Source: a virus
Virus record (IMG/VR): IMGVR_UViG_3300023174_000124
Coordinates: 20,860 to 84,859 of that record
Length of the DNA: 64,000 nucleotides
Strand: one strand, 5' to 3'
The position numbers and the translations under genes were made by a program. The notes beneath the pieces are model-generated. The model did no database searches, was not told where the DNA came from, and was given only the letters and a program-made list of their open reading frames with translations. Below are positions 43,361 to 52,391 of this stretch, in pieces. The number at the start of each line of letters is the position of its first letter. The first letter of the stretch is position 1.

Positions 43361-44356
43361 TTAGCTTACTCCTGATTTAATAAGGTTGTTTAAAGGTGTG
43401 ATATTTATAGGTTGACCTGTATATGCTTTAGCATCTGCAGGTGAGTATAAAGAATTTGTAACATTTCGTGTTTCAAAATAATCCATTTGTAGAATTTCAA
43501 AACCCATTTCAAAATCTATACCACCATTAGCTTGTTCTGTAGCTATACTCCAGTTAAAAGAGTTAATATGCCCTGTATATCGAGTACCATCATATTCTAT
43601 AACATGATACCCTACTTGGTGTATCATTTCAGTTCTACCTAATCTATCTCTAATAGTAGCACCATTCTTAAATAAAGCTAATAGGTTCATAAGTTGTCTA
43701 TAAGAAGCACTATCTTTTCTACTTGTATGGTGCAACCCTCTTGATTTTTTAGGGTCTACATTATCAGAGATATAAGGACCCACTTTACAACTTAAAGTCA
43801 TAGTAGGCACATCTTCACCCCATGCTTGATATATATAACCTACTCTTGTTGTATCTTGATATGCTTGTATCTTGTTATATTGAATAGTCATATTTTGGGG
43901 GTTAATGAGAAGAGTAATGGGAGGTAAGTCTTTTAATTGTTTGTATTGATCAAGAATATCGAGAGCAACTAATCTGTCATTTAAGTATGTAGGAAGAGTC
44001 ATAAACCTAGTATCTTCTGTTCTATTAGAAGTAGGTGGTCCTGCAATACTACTAATAGTAGCACCGAATAAGTTATTGGGGTTTAGTTTAAGGTAAGATC
44101 TATTTTTAACAGGTGAAGCAAAAGGTGCACTTTTAACAATTTTGTCTTGTATGAGTTTATCTTTTTCGGTGTTAGTTAGAGCTTGAATAATATTAGGTGG
44201 TTCGGCATATATAACAAAGGGAGCATAACCTCTCAATAAAGCATTAGAAGTATCGACAGGGAAAGCACCGACTTCATCATCGGGGTAGAGTTGAAAGAGT
44301 TCGCCTGTGGCGAGTTCTACAAAGGGGAGAGTTTGTAGGTAATCAGGTGTTTTAGC
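43361..44356 (-). CDS. Baseplate/tail protein, paralog of the 202-aa protein
   Basis: About 331 aa from the ATG at 44356, supported by AAGGATTTTATAT. The C-terminal ~180 residues match the 202-aa protein just upstream: SYRQLMNLLALFKNGATIRDR against GYQQYLDLLALFHNNGAFYD, and TGHINSFNWSIATEQ against FGWFQNFSVADSAE. PPITLLINPQNMTIQYNKIQ near residue 165 is typical of tail proteins next to the tape measure, some of which carry LysM domains. It lies between hub and tape-measure genes, so a baseplate-hub or tail-tip position is likely. Confidence 0.7.
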   Translation of the reverse strand, partial: AKTPDYLQTLPFVELATGELFQLYPDDEVGAFPVDTSNALLRGYAPFVIYAEPPNIIQALTNTEKDKLIQDKIVKSAPFASPVKNRSYLKLNPNNLFGATISSIAGPPTSNRTEDTRFMTLPTYLNDRLVALDILDQYKQLKDLPPITLLINPQNMTIQYNKIQAYQDTTRVGYIYQAWGEDVPTMTLSCKVGPYISDNVDPKKSRGLHHTSRKDSASYRQLMNLLALFKNGATIRDRLGRTEMIHQVGYHVIEYDGTRYTGHINSFNWSIATEQANGGIDFEMGFEILQMDYFETRNVTNSLYSPADAKAYTGQPINITPLNNLIKSGVS

Positions 44357-44370
44357 CATATATAAAATCC

Positions 44371-44979
44371 TTATACGATTTGGGTTCTGATACCATGAAC
44401 TTCTCTTTCGACTTGGAAACCGAGAGAGCATTTAAACAAGTGAGGTGCTTCAGCACTATCTGCAACAGAGAAGTTTTGAAACCAACCGAACCAAACCCCA
44501 CCATCAAAAGACATTTTAATACGACCTGTAACAACAATATTGCCATTACGGTCATAGAAAGCACCATTGTTATGGAAGAGAGCTAATAAGTCTAGGTATT
44601 GTTGGTAGCCTATGGTATCTCGTCTAGTATGACCTTGATCAATACCACCTACTTTAGGGACAGGGCCTGAAGTAGCGACAAGACCTCTTTGTTTATGTAT
44701 AAAACCACCTGTAGTAGCTGCTAGGGTGATAGTGATAGGTTTATCTGCCCAGTGTTCTTCAATCCATCCACCCATAGTTTGTTGTCGTTCGATAGATTTC
44801 TCATAGGATATAGAAATATCTTGGACATTAGCATGGAGAACCATACGGTAGTCATTAACACCATCTGATAGTAGAGAAGTTTGACCATCAGGGGCGATAA
44901 TATCAAATATAATAGGTCTAACACCTCTCCCCCCAAAGTCATCATTAGGGGAAGCAATAATAGGTTGGATATAAGCCAT
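44371..44979 (-). CDS. Tail/baseplate protein, shorter paralog
   Basis: 202 aa. VLHANVQDISISYEKSIERQ and GWIEEHWADKPITITLAATT begin a beta-rich fold shared with the downstream 331-aa protein, followed by the common DTIGYQQYLDLLALF segment. A perfect AAGGAGG precedes the ATG, the strongest ribosome-binding site in the window, suggesting high copy. The start overlaps the tape-measure stop by one base. Confidence 0.7.
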   Translation of the reverse strand: MAYIQPIIASPNDDFGGRGVRPIIFDIIAPDGQTSLLSDGVNDYRMVLHANVQDISISYEKSIERQQTMGGWIEEHWADKPITITLAATTGGFIHKQRGLVATSGPVPKVGGIDQGHTRRDTIGYQQYLDLLALFHNNGAFYDRNGNIVVTGRIKMSFDGGVWFGWFQNFSVADSAEAPHLFKCSLGFQVEREVHGIRTQIV

Positions 44980-47900
44980 TATCTACCTCCTTGAGTAACA
45001 ACACCTGCTGATTGCATAGCTTTTTTAACGACTTCAAAGATACGAGCTTCGTCACCACCATTAATATTGATAGTAACACTACCTGCACCTTTACCTTTCA
45101 TATATTGGTCAATAGCACCACCTGGTTTCATAGCAACAACATCGTCTTTAGAATCGAGTTTGAAAGCCCCTTTACTAGAAATGAGGAGGTCTTGAACGGG
45201 TGTAGGTTGTGGTGGGGTTACAAGTGGTGCAGTAGGCGTTGCACCACCTACTGCATCTACATATTGCAAAAGGCTTTCTGGTGACCAACCACTACCTATT
45301 TGTGAATATCCATATGCAGATTCTAGTTTCTTTTTAAAATCTTCACTTTGAATATTAGTGCCTTTGCTTTGAGCAAATTTAGTAAAAGCCTCTTCAAACT
45401 CTTTTTTCTTTTCTTCTTTTTGTTTTTTAATTAAATCATCATTAGCTGCTTTTTGTTGCTCTTCATTCCATTTCTTATATTGAGTGGATTGAGCTAGTTC
45501 CTCTAATCTAGCTTTTTCATCTTTTTTAATAGAATCTGAACTAAGAGCATCTATAGATGCTTTAGCACTTTCGGCAATGATTTTATTTTCTTCTTTTTTT
45601 TTCTCTGCCTCTTCGTCTGCTTTTTTCGCCTCTTCGGCATCTTTATCTGCTTTTTTTGATGCATCTAGTTTGGAGATGGCGGACTGACTTTCACTACCAA
45701 ATCGTTTAGCTTTAGCTTCTTCAAGTTGTTGTTTAAGTTTGCTTTCACGGTCAGCTAAATTTTTGTCTAATGGTAAACCTGTAAGAGGGTCTCTTGTTGC
45801 ATTTTTAGTCAATTTTAATTGGTTTTCTAATTGCTTTTTTTCTTCCTCAAAAGCAGACCCCCCACCTCCTCCACTTTCAAGCTCTTTTAATTTTCGTGAA
45901 TATAGATTATCCCCTCCTCCTAGTCTCTCGCTTTCTTTTTTTAGTTTTTCTCTAGCTTGAAGTTCTGCAACAGCCCACCCACCAGGCATTGCTTGTTCAA
46001 CAGCAGCATATTTCGCTTTTTCGTCTCCTTCAGTTGATTCAAAAATAGATTTTGCAGACTCATATCTAGCAATATTTTTAGCTGTACCGACATCACTAAC
46101 CCCTACGCCTCTAAAAGCCCTAGATGTTCCTTGTAGGTATTCTATCTCAGTTTGTCTTCCTTTTAAACCTGCTTCCGCATCTTCTAATTTCTTTTTTAAA
46201 TCTGCCTTCTTTGTAGGGTCTTTTTCGGCATTAACTTGTTTTTTAAGATCATTTACATAATTTTTATCCTCTGATCTTTGTTTTTCTAATTCACGGATTT
46301 CATTTTTTAATTTTTCTTGTTCTTGAATTTTCTTTTCTCTATCTGTCCCACCTGATAACCAAGAGAAAATCCAAGAAGTATAATCACCTAGAAAGTCTAG
46401 TTTTTCTTTAAGGATAGTAGCAATTACATCACTAGAAGAAACAGTAGCATCAATACTTTCTTGTAAAAGGTCTTCTTGTGTTTTTTGGTGATTTTCCATA
46501 TCTTCAGGTTTTTGGAATTGTTCAGGAAAAGACTGAATAAAGTCGGTGAGAGAATTTATAGCGAGACCTGTAGATGAAGCAATTAATTGATTGCCCTTTA
46601 TCTCCATACCTTTAGCTTTTAAGTCTGCTTCTATTTTATCTTTTTCTGTTTGATCTGTAGTTTCCCTATATTTTTTAACTAACTCATTTGCACTAAGATA
46701 ATCCCCTCTACTTCTTTCCATAAGGTCTCTCATGGCTTCAGCAGTCTCTCCAAATTCATCTTCTAATAATTTTTGATTGACTTCAGAAGTTAAATCTATT
46801 TTAGCGAGTTCCTCAGGGGTAAGACTTAGAAAATTAAATTTACTTGCTCTCATAGCTAAATTACCCCCCATACTTACTTTACCTAATGCTTGAGTTTGAG
46901 CACCTATTGTTCCACCTCTAGCACCTTGAGCGATACTAATTAAGTCTTGTAAGGTATTAGCAACATCTGCACCTTGTTTTGTCCTTACCTCACCTAAGAA
47001 TTTTGCTCTATCTTCAATACTCATTTTAGAGAGTTTTGTTATTTGTTCCTTATTCCCTTCGGTGAGAGATTTAATATCCACACCTATCTTCGTAAATAGT
47101 TCTTGTATCTCTTTACCTTGTTCTCCTCCATAAATACCCCCTTTTCCTCCTTTACCAAATAAGCTAATAGATTTAGTAAGGGCTTCTCTTTCTAAGATTT
47201 TTTTTGTATCTCTTTGACCTACTTTAAAAACATCTGTGTATTTTTCTTGAAAAGATTTACCCTCATAACCTTGTTTAGCTTCTTCAAATAATTTCTCACC
47301 TTTCTTACCCATAAGTTTTTTAAGTTTGAGGAATAAAGTCCCTGCTTCAGCAACACGACCGTTCATAGAATTAACTTCATTAGTGACACCAATAATAGTA
47401 CTAAAGAATTTTTTATTACTATAACCTGCTTGGGTGGCAGCATCTCTAATACTATCAAAAGCATTTTTAATGTTTTTCATGTCTTCAGCATCATCTAAAG
47501 TTTTACCTAAATTAGTATGTAATGTTTCAACATGGCTTGTTGCTTCATCCATACTAAGACCAAAAACAGTAGATATGGTTTTTAATTCTTTCATTACACC
47601 TATTGCACCACTTAATTGTTCTTTAATACTAGCTCCTGCTGGTGCCATTTCTTTTAAAGTAATATTAGCTTCTTGTAAGCTAATTAAAGTGGATCTTACT
47701 TCATCTGCTCCCATACCCATTTCTGTTAAATTTGTATAATCTAACATACCTTTTCTTAAGACATTTAAATTTTCATGTAAGCTATCTGTTCCTTTAGACA
47801 TATAATCTAAAGCACCACCACCTTCGAGAATTTGTTTATTAAAGTCTTTTTGTTCTTTTTCGGCTGACATTAAAGTTTCGGCAATAGATACGAGTGTACC

Positions 47901-48740
47901 TATGGGACCCATAGCTTTAGTAATCATACTACCCATACCTGATAAAGTTCTACCTAAACGACCTCCACCTATAGCTTCAATAGTAGCACCAACTTTTTCA
48001 AAACTTTCACCTATACTTTTAGCTCCTCTACCTAAATCCCCAAGAGAACTCATTTTAGAAATTTCAGTTAAATGAGTATCTATCCCACCAAGTGCTTCTT
48101 CTAGACCTTTAAAAGATTTTTCTCCTAATTTACCTGTTTTCTTAAATGTCTCATCTACTTTAGACATTCTTTCATTATAAAGTTTTTCTTCATCTTTGAT
48201 ACTTTCTTGTAATATCTTATTCTTTCTACCATTTTGTTTTTCAAATTCATCAACAGCTTCTTTCTGAAGAGCTATATGTTTTTTTACCTCTTCTTCTTCT
48301 TTCTTAAGAGCTTTTTCTTTAAGTTTGATCTCTCCTTGTATTCGCTTTCGATCTGAAGCATCAGCCTCTTCTTCCGTTTTTTGTAAATCTTTTATCTCTT
48401 CTTTTAGGTCTTGTATATTCCTAGCGGTTGTACTTATGTTTAGAGAATGCTCTTTTACTGTTTCATTATAATTTCTTTGAATCTCTTCGATTTTCTCAAA
48501 TTCTTTTTGCAGATATTTAAAAGCAGGTTGATATTTTTTAGCAATGATCTCCGATGCTTTACTATTTGCATCATTTGCTTTTTTTACAGCTTCTGCATTT
48601 TTTCTTTGTTCTTGTGTTAAATCATCTATGTTAGCAGTTAAGTACTTTATAGCTTTGCCTAATTCATTTAATTGGGTAACATTCTTTTTAGCACTATCTG
48701 TACTTCCCCCTATACTAAAACCACCTCTACTTTTTGCCAT
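44979..48740 (-). CDS. Tape measure protein
   Basis: 1253 aa. Long coiled coils in the first ~215 residues and last ~450 flank a central Gly/Ala-rich helical region (SLGDLGRGAKSIGESFEKVG; GRLGRTLSGMGSMITKAMGP). The C-terminus VTININGGDEARIFEVVKKA is a motif usual at the end of tape measures of large phages. It lies downstream of two probable chaperone genes and the tube gene. At about 1.5 angstrom per residue the tail would be near 190 nm. No peptidase domain is seen here; that function lies in the hub. Confidence 0.85.
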   Translation of the reverse strand: MAKSRGGFSIGGSTDSAKKNVTQLNELGKAIKYLTANIDDLTQEQRKNAEAVKKANDANSKASEIIAKKYQPAFKYLQKEFEKIEEIQRNYNETVKEHSLNISTTARNIQDLKEEIKDLQKTEEEADASDRKRIQGEIKLKEKALKKEEEEVKKHIALQKEAVDEFEKQNGRKNKILQESIKDEEKLYNERMSKVDETFKKTGKLGEKSFKGLEEALGGIDTHLTEISKMSSLGDLGRGAKSIGESFEKVGATIEAIGGGRLGRTLSGMGSMITKAMGPIGTLVSIAETLMSAEKEQKDFNKQILEGGGALDYMSKGTDSLHENLNVLRKGMLDYTNLTEMGMGADEVRSTLISLQEANITLKEMAPAGASIKEQLSGAIGVMKELKTISTVFGLSMDEATSHVETLHTNLGKTLDDAEDMKNIKNAFDSIRDAATQAGYSNKKFFSTIIGVTNEVNSMNGRVAEAGTLFLKLKKLMGKKGEKLFEEAKQGYEGKSFQEKYTDVFKVGQRDTKKILEREALTKSISLFGKGGKGGIYGGEQGKEIQELFTKIGVDIKSLTEGNKEQITKLSKMSIEDRAKFLGEVRTKQGADVANTLQDLISIAQGARGGTIGAQTQALGKVSMGGNLAMRASKFNFLSLTPEELAKIDLTSEVNQKLLEDEFGETAEAMRDLMERSRGDYLSANELVKKYRETTDQTEKDKIEADLKAKGMEIKGNQLIASSTGLAINSLTDFIQSFPEQFQKPEDMENHQKTQEDLLQESIDATVSSSDVIATILKEKLDFLGDYTSWIFSWLSGGTDREKKIQEQEKLKNEIRELEKQRSEDKNYVNDLKKQVNAEKDPTKKADLKKKLEDAEAGLKGRQTEIEYLQGTSRAFRGVGVSDVGTAKNIARYESAKSIFESTEGDEKAKYAAVEQAMPGGWAVAELQAREKLKKESERLGGGDNLYSRKLKELESGGGGGSAFEEEKKQLENQLKLTKNATRDPLTGLPLDKNLADRESKLKQQLEEAKAKRFGSESQSAISKLDASKKADKDAEEAKKADEEAEKKKEENKIIAESAKASIDALSSDSIKKDEKARLEELAQSTQYKKWNEEQQKAANDDLIKKQKEEKKKEFEEAFTKFAQSKGTNIQSEDFKKKLESAYGYSQIGSGWSPESLLQYVDAVGGATPTAPLVTPPQPTPVQDLLISSKGAFKLDSKDDVVAMKPGGAIDQYMKGKGAGSVTININGGDEARIFEVVKKAMQSAGVVTQGGR

Positions 48741-48744
48741 TTTA

Positions 48745-49833
48745 TTACTCCATTGAAGGTCGTCTATTAGCTATTTTATCCATTAAAGAAGGTTCAGTGT
48801 AGTTTCCTTTAACTTCACCGTCTTCTATGGTTAAATTGCCTGTTGTTGTTGGTTTCATAAAGAAGTTTTCTATAACAGATTTATTACCCTCATTTATAGT
48901 TGGTGCTTGAAATATATCTTTCTTAACTCTACTTCTTATTTGTTCTTCTGTTAATCCTATTAAACTCATACCTGTTACAACATTCTCTAATTCTGCCCTC
49001 TTCTCTCTATTTCTCTTTTTCATCTCTTCAGCTTGTCTTTTCATTTCATTTACTGTGTTTTGTACTTCTTCTTTATGTTCTCTTACTGCCCTATCATGTT
49101 CATCTTCTTCACCTGCTACCCATTTTCTCATTTCTTCTTTTAATTCATCAGCTGATTTTGATCTGTTATAGTTTTTTTGTTGTACATACTTTTTCTTAGA
49201 TGGGTCTTCTAATGCTCCCTTTTTAGCCATCTCTATAATTTCTTCTCTTCTATCCATTTCAGATTTATCTTTAGCTTTCCATTTCTTTTGTACTGACTCG
49301 ACACCTTTAGCATTACTTGCCGATGCTATAAAAAATGCCTTTTCCCAGTCTCTATCCGATTCTAATCTTTCATCTTCGGCTTCATTCCATATCACCCAGG
49401 ATAATTGAAGATTATTAATATCTTCTAATTTATAAGAAGTGAAAAGACTTCTTGCTTTCCATGCTTTCCATAAATATCTTGATTCGTCAGTATAACAAAA
49501 GGCTTCGAGGTATTTATTAGCTTTGGTGGCGGTATACATGAGGTAGTCCGCATAGACCCTCAATTTGTCTAAAACACTAAAACAATATGAATTTATAAAC
49601 GATTCATATAATTCAAAATATAAATTTCTAGTATCTATTCCTGAAATAGATACTATACACTTACATAATAAAATGAGCTTCTTTTCTATTAAATTTGAAG
49701 AAAACTCATCTGACCAATCTAATAATTGTAGATTGGGGTTTTTAATTTTTATAGAAACATCATTTAATTTAAAAGATTTACTTAAGTGTCCTGTTTCTAT
49801 AATTTCTCTAATGTGTTGAAAGCAATCAGACAT
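48745..49833 (-). CDS. Probable second tail-assembly chaperone or tape-measure partner
   Basis: About 362 aa. The first ~150 residues are helical and Cys/Tyr-rich (LLDWSDEFSSNLIEKKLILL, YFELYESFINSYCFSVLDKL, SRYLWKAWKAR); the rest is a charged coiled coil. It lies immediately before the tape measure, the usual place of the longer tail-assembly chaperone. The frame is open upstream to a TTG at 49854, inside the preceding gene; neither that nor the ATG at 49833 has a good ribosome-binding site, so production by frameshifting from the preceding gene is possible. Confidence 0.6.
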   Translation of the reverse strand: MSDCFQHIREIIETGHLSKSFKLNDVSIKIKNPNLQLLDWSDEFSSNLIEKKLILLCKCIVSISGIDTRNLYFELYESFINSYCFSVLDKLRVYADYLMYTATKANKYLEAFCYTDESRYLWKAWKARSLFTSYKLEDINNLQLSWVIWNEAEDERLESDRDWEKAFFIASASNAKGVESVQKKWKAKDKSEMDRREEIIEMAKKGALEDPSKKKYVQQKNYNRSKSADELKEEMRKWVAGEEDEHDRAVREHKEEVQNTVNEMKRQAEEMKKRNREKRAELENVVTGMSLIGLTEEQIRSRVKKDIFQAPTINEGNKSVIENFFMKPTTTGNLTIEDGEVKGNYTEPSLMDKIANRRPSME

Positions 49834-49837
49834 AAAA

Positions 49838-50455
49838 TCATACCGACTCTTCAACCTTCTTTAATTGACCTGATAACGAATCTTGTCCTTTAACCTTGAG
49901 TATGTTATTCGTACTCTTAGCTACATTCTCATCTAGTTTTTGACTCTCTTTTTGCATTTTTAATTGATGTATTCTTTTTTCAAGAGAATCAATTTCTACA
50001 TCAAGATTCACCGAATCAGGTTTTAAAAGTTTATTTGTTTTCTCTTCAACTTCTTCTGTCAATTTACTCATTTCTTCAAAAACTTTACCTAAGAGTATTC
50101 TAGGTAAGTCTTCTATCATAATAGCAACAGCTTCTTGTCTTGGTATAGAAACAGGAATACCATTTTCTAAAATTTCACCTGTTTCTACTTTATCTATATT
50201 TCTAAGATCAATATTATTGATCTGAATAATAGCACGACTTAAAGTTTCTTTTCTTACTTCATCTACAAATTCAAGTGTAGTGACATCTTCTTGTCTTGAT
50301 AAATCAGAAATGATTTTTTGTAATTCAGATTCTTCTTTAGGTGTGAGAGTTTTAATAGTAATACTATTTTCACCTAAAGATACGATTTTCTCTTGATAAC
50401 CAGCATTTGTAATTTTATTCATAGCTGATTTAAGTTGATTTAATGATATAGTCAT
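49838..50455 (-). CDS. Probable tail-assembly chaperone (first)
   Basis: About 205 aa from the ATG at 50455 (GGAG nine bases upstream; an ATG at 50461 is too close to it). Begins MTISLNQLKSAMNKITNAGY, then ITIKTLTPKEESELQKIISD, IQINNIDLRNIDKVETGEIL and a coiled-coil end. Mid-size proteins with this ...IKTLTPKEE... layout, encoded between tube and tape measure, are usually tail-assembly chaperones or baseplate chaperones. Role inferred from position. Confidence 0.6.
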   Translation of the reverse strand: MTISLNQLKSAMNKITNAGYQEKIVSLGENSITIKTLTPKEESELQKIISDLSRQEDVTTLEFVDEVRKETLSRAIIQINNIDLRNIDKVETGEILENGIPVSIPRQEAVAIMIEDLPRILLGKVFEEMSKLTEEVEEKTNKLLKPDSVNLDVEIDSLEKRIHQLKMQKESQKLDENVAKSTNNILKVKGQDSLSGQLKKVEESV

Positions 50456-50503
50456 ATACATAATCTCCGTTTATTGTTAAAGGGTCGTCACCCGTTTTAT
50501 CTA

Positions 50504-51292
50504 TTAGGCTAAGTTAGTTACACCTGTAGTAACTCTTGAACCTGAAGCTGAAGCTGCAGTTCTAGTTCTTACACTATTACCACGACCACCTGTAGCAAGA
50601 AATTCTCCATAGGTGGTGAATAAGTCATGTACATCTGTTATACCAAGACTTGCACTTTCACTTAATATACCACCTTCTGCTGATCTTTCAGGCATATCTA
50701 TACTATGTAACCAACAACCTTCATAAAAAGTAATCAATGCTTTATGTGTTTGTGCGTAAGGATTACCTGCATCGTCTTTCTTTTCTACATTGGTAACATT
50801 TTGAGAAGAAAAGTCAATATTTACTAAACCATCAGCTGTTGAGTCACTTGCTAAATCATCAGCAATAAATGTAAATACCATTTGTTCTTCAATATCAAAG
50901 GGCCAGCGAGTGTGCATTACTGAACGAACAGGACCATCTACACCACCAGCAAAACCTAATGATTGAAATAAATTACTTACATACATCAAAGTTCTACCTA
51001 TTGTAGCTGAATACTCACCTGTTACACCAGGTACACGATCAGCAATAATATCTCCAAAACCGATACCTCTTATAATTTCAGTACTTCTCTCACCTGCAGA
51101 GGGTGCAAATGAACTAACTACACCTAATTGGTATCTTTGTCCAGCTACACCTTTATAGGTAGGGGTTAATAATCTTACTTTTTGACTTAATACTGCACGA
51201 GAATCAGGAGACATACCAAACTTGTATATTTCTGATGACCCTTGTGCATTCATGGGGTTATTGGCTTGTGGATTTTGATCTAAATTAGCCAT
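50504..51292 (-). CDS. Tail tube-like protein
   Basis: About 262 aa from the ATG at 51292 (AGGAG seven bases upstream). The pattern of beta strands and SATIGRTLMYVSNLFQSLG, MHTRWPFDIEEQMVFTFIAD, ITFYEGCWLHSIDMP fits the gp19-like tube fold: a strand-rich core that joins to NVTNVEKKDD-type loops. Gene order tube, chaperones, tape measure supports it. The sheath gene expected next to a contractile tube is not in the window. Neck or tail-terminator roles are less likely alternatives. Confidence 0.6.
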   Translation of the reverse strand: MANLDQNPQANNPMNAQGSSEIYKFGMSPDSRAVLSQKVRLLTPTYKGVAGQRYQLGVVSSFAPSAGERSTEIIRGIGFGDIIADRVPGVTGEYSATIGRTLMYVSNLFQSLGFAGGVDGPVRSVMHTRWPFDIEEQMVFTFIADDLASDSTADGLVNIDFSSQNVTNVEKKDDAGNPYAQTHKALITFYEGCWLHSIDMPERSAEGGILSESASLGITDVHDLFTTYGEFLATGGRGNSVRTRTAASASGSRVTTGVTNLA

Positions 51293-51333
51293 TTTTCTAC
51301 TCCTATAAAAGAAATTCACATATATATACACTA

Positions 51334-51353
51334 ATAATTTATAGATAAATTAT
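51334..51353. promoter_or_regulatory. Perfect nine-bp palindrome between divergent genes
   Basis: ATAATTTAT at 51334-51342 and ATAAATTAT at 51345-51353 with a two-base centre. It lies midway between the tube-like gene (minus) and the replication island (plus), the expected place for an operator controlling either. Confidence 0.45.
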
Positions 51354-51377
51354 ATATAGTATATAGGAGTTCTTATT

Positions 51378-51881
51378 ATGCTTACAAAAAATGAAAAATC
51401 TTGGGGTGGTTATTCCACCAGCCCCCTCCCCACTAGAAATGCTGACACTGCTCTAGAATCATCCGACAATATCTCTTTTCTCTTAGATATTTATCAAGAT
51501 ATAGAAAAATCAGATCCCTTATATGGTGAAGATATTGTAAATGCTTTAATGAAAAAAGAGTTTAAAAAAGCTCTACACCTAGCTAAAAACCCTAACACTA
51601 TAAAATTTGTCACCTCAGCAATAGAACTAAACTCTAATAGTAATAAATTAAGATTAGCTAAAAATGAACTTGTGTGTAAACTTATCACCCTAGATATAAA
51701 AAACCAAATTCATTTTTATGACCCTATGAATAACACCATTGTCTTAGCTTATCTTAATAAAGGTAAATTCGATGATGCTTTTAATAGCACTGACAATGAA
51801 CAAGTTAAAGAAATTGTTCTCGGTGTTAAAAAACAATACGAAAAAGAAATCAAAAATCTAAAAAGGCTACTTGAAAAATGA
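51378..51881 (+). CDS. Unknown 167-aa protein
   Basis: Helical, with KKEFKKALHLAKNPNTIKFV and a repeat-like LNKGKFDDAFNSTDNEQV further on, suggesting paired helices as in HEAT or TPR folds. The N-terminus SWGGYSTSPLPTRNAD is probably disordered. TAGGAG precedes the ATG. First gene of the replication island; overlaps the next gene by four bases. Confidence 0.65.
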   Translation: MLTKNEKSWGGYSTSPLPTRNADTALESSDNISFLLDIYQDIEKSDPLYGEDIVNALMKKEFKKALHLAKNPNTIKFVTSAIELNSNSNKLRLAKNELVCKLITLDIKNQIHFYDPMNNTIVLAYLNKGKFDDAFNSTDNEQVKEIVLGVKKQYEKEIKNLKRLLEK

Positions 51882-52333
51882 TAAATGACATTCATAGAGT
51901 TCTTGATATATCTGTGAAAATGGCTTTCCATAAATTAGAAGATAGCTTTCTTGAACTCGAATCTCCTAGAATTACCCAACATGGTATTCGTAAACTATAT
52001 ATAAAAGAATACCCTTTTGCCTATAGAGATAAAATTTCTCTTTATAGGAATGTTTCTATCATCTCTTTACATTATGCTGATGAGATGCCTAAAAGATTAG
52101 ATGAGATTACCGATTTTGAAGAATATGTAGCTACTAAAGGAATTACAGAATTTATAAAATGGCTTAATAGAACTTGGTCTAAAGTTCTATTTGAAAAAAT
52201 CTTTTCTATGGTAGATGAAAATGTTATTGAATATCAAAAGGTTATGGATAGCATAAGACACTCTAATTTACCTTGTGCTACAAATTATGCTAATATTTTA
52301 GATACTATTTTTAGTCTTAATCATATAATATAA
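51878..52333 (+). CDS. Unknown 151-aa protein
   Basis: Helical protein without recognised motifs (MAFHKLEDSFLELESPRITQ; DEMPKRLDEITDFEEYVATK; IKWLNRTWSKVLFEKIFSMV). Its ATG overlaps the stop of the preceding gene. Because it lies before the SNF2-type helicase, an accessory role in replication or early takeover is possible but not shown. Confidence 0.65.
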   Translation: MINDIHRVLDISVKMAFHKLEDSFLELESPRITQHGIRKLYIKEYPFAYRDKISLYRNVSIISLHYADEMPKRLDEITDFEEYVATKGITEFIKWLNRTWSKVLFEKIFSMVDENVIEYQKVMDSIRHSNLPCATNYANILDTIFSLNHII

Positions 52334-52354
52334 GTATAAACACTTTCATTGTGG

Positions 52355-52366
52355 GTGTGTTTGTAT
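52355..52366 (-). promoter_or_regulatory. ATACAAACA(T/C)AC motif, site 3 (reverse)
   Basis: GTGTGTTTGTAT on the plus strand is the reverse complement of the motif at sites 1 and 2. It lies 25 bp before the ATG of the SNF2-type helicase. No good -35 box accompanies it; TATCAT at 52364 is a weak -10 candidate. Confidence 0.5.
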
Positions 52367-52391
52367 CATTTATAAATCAATAAGGACAGGT

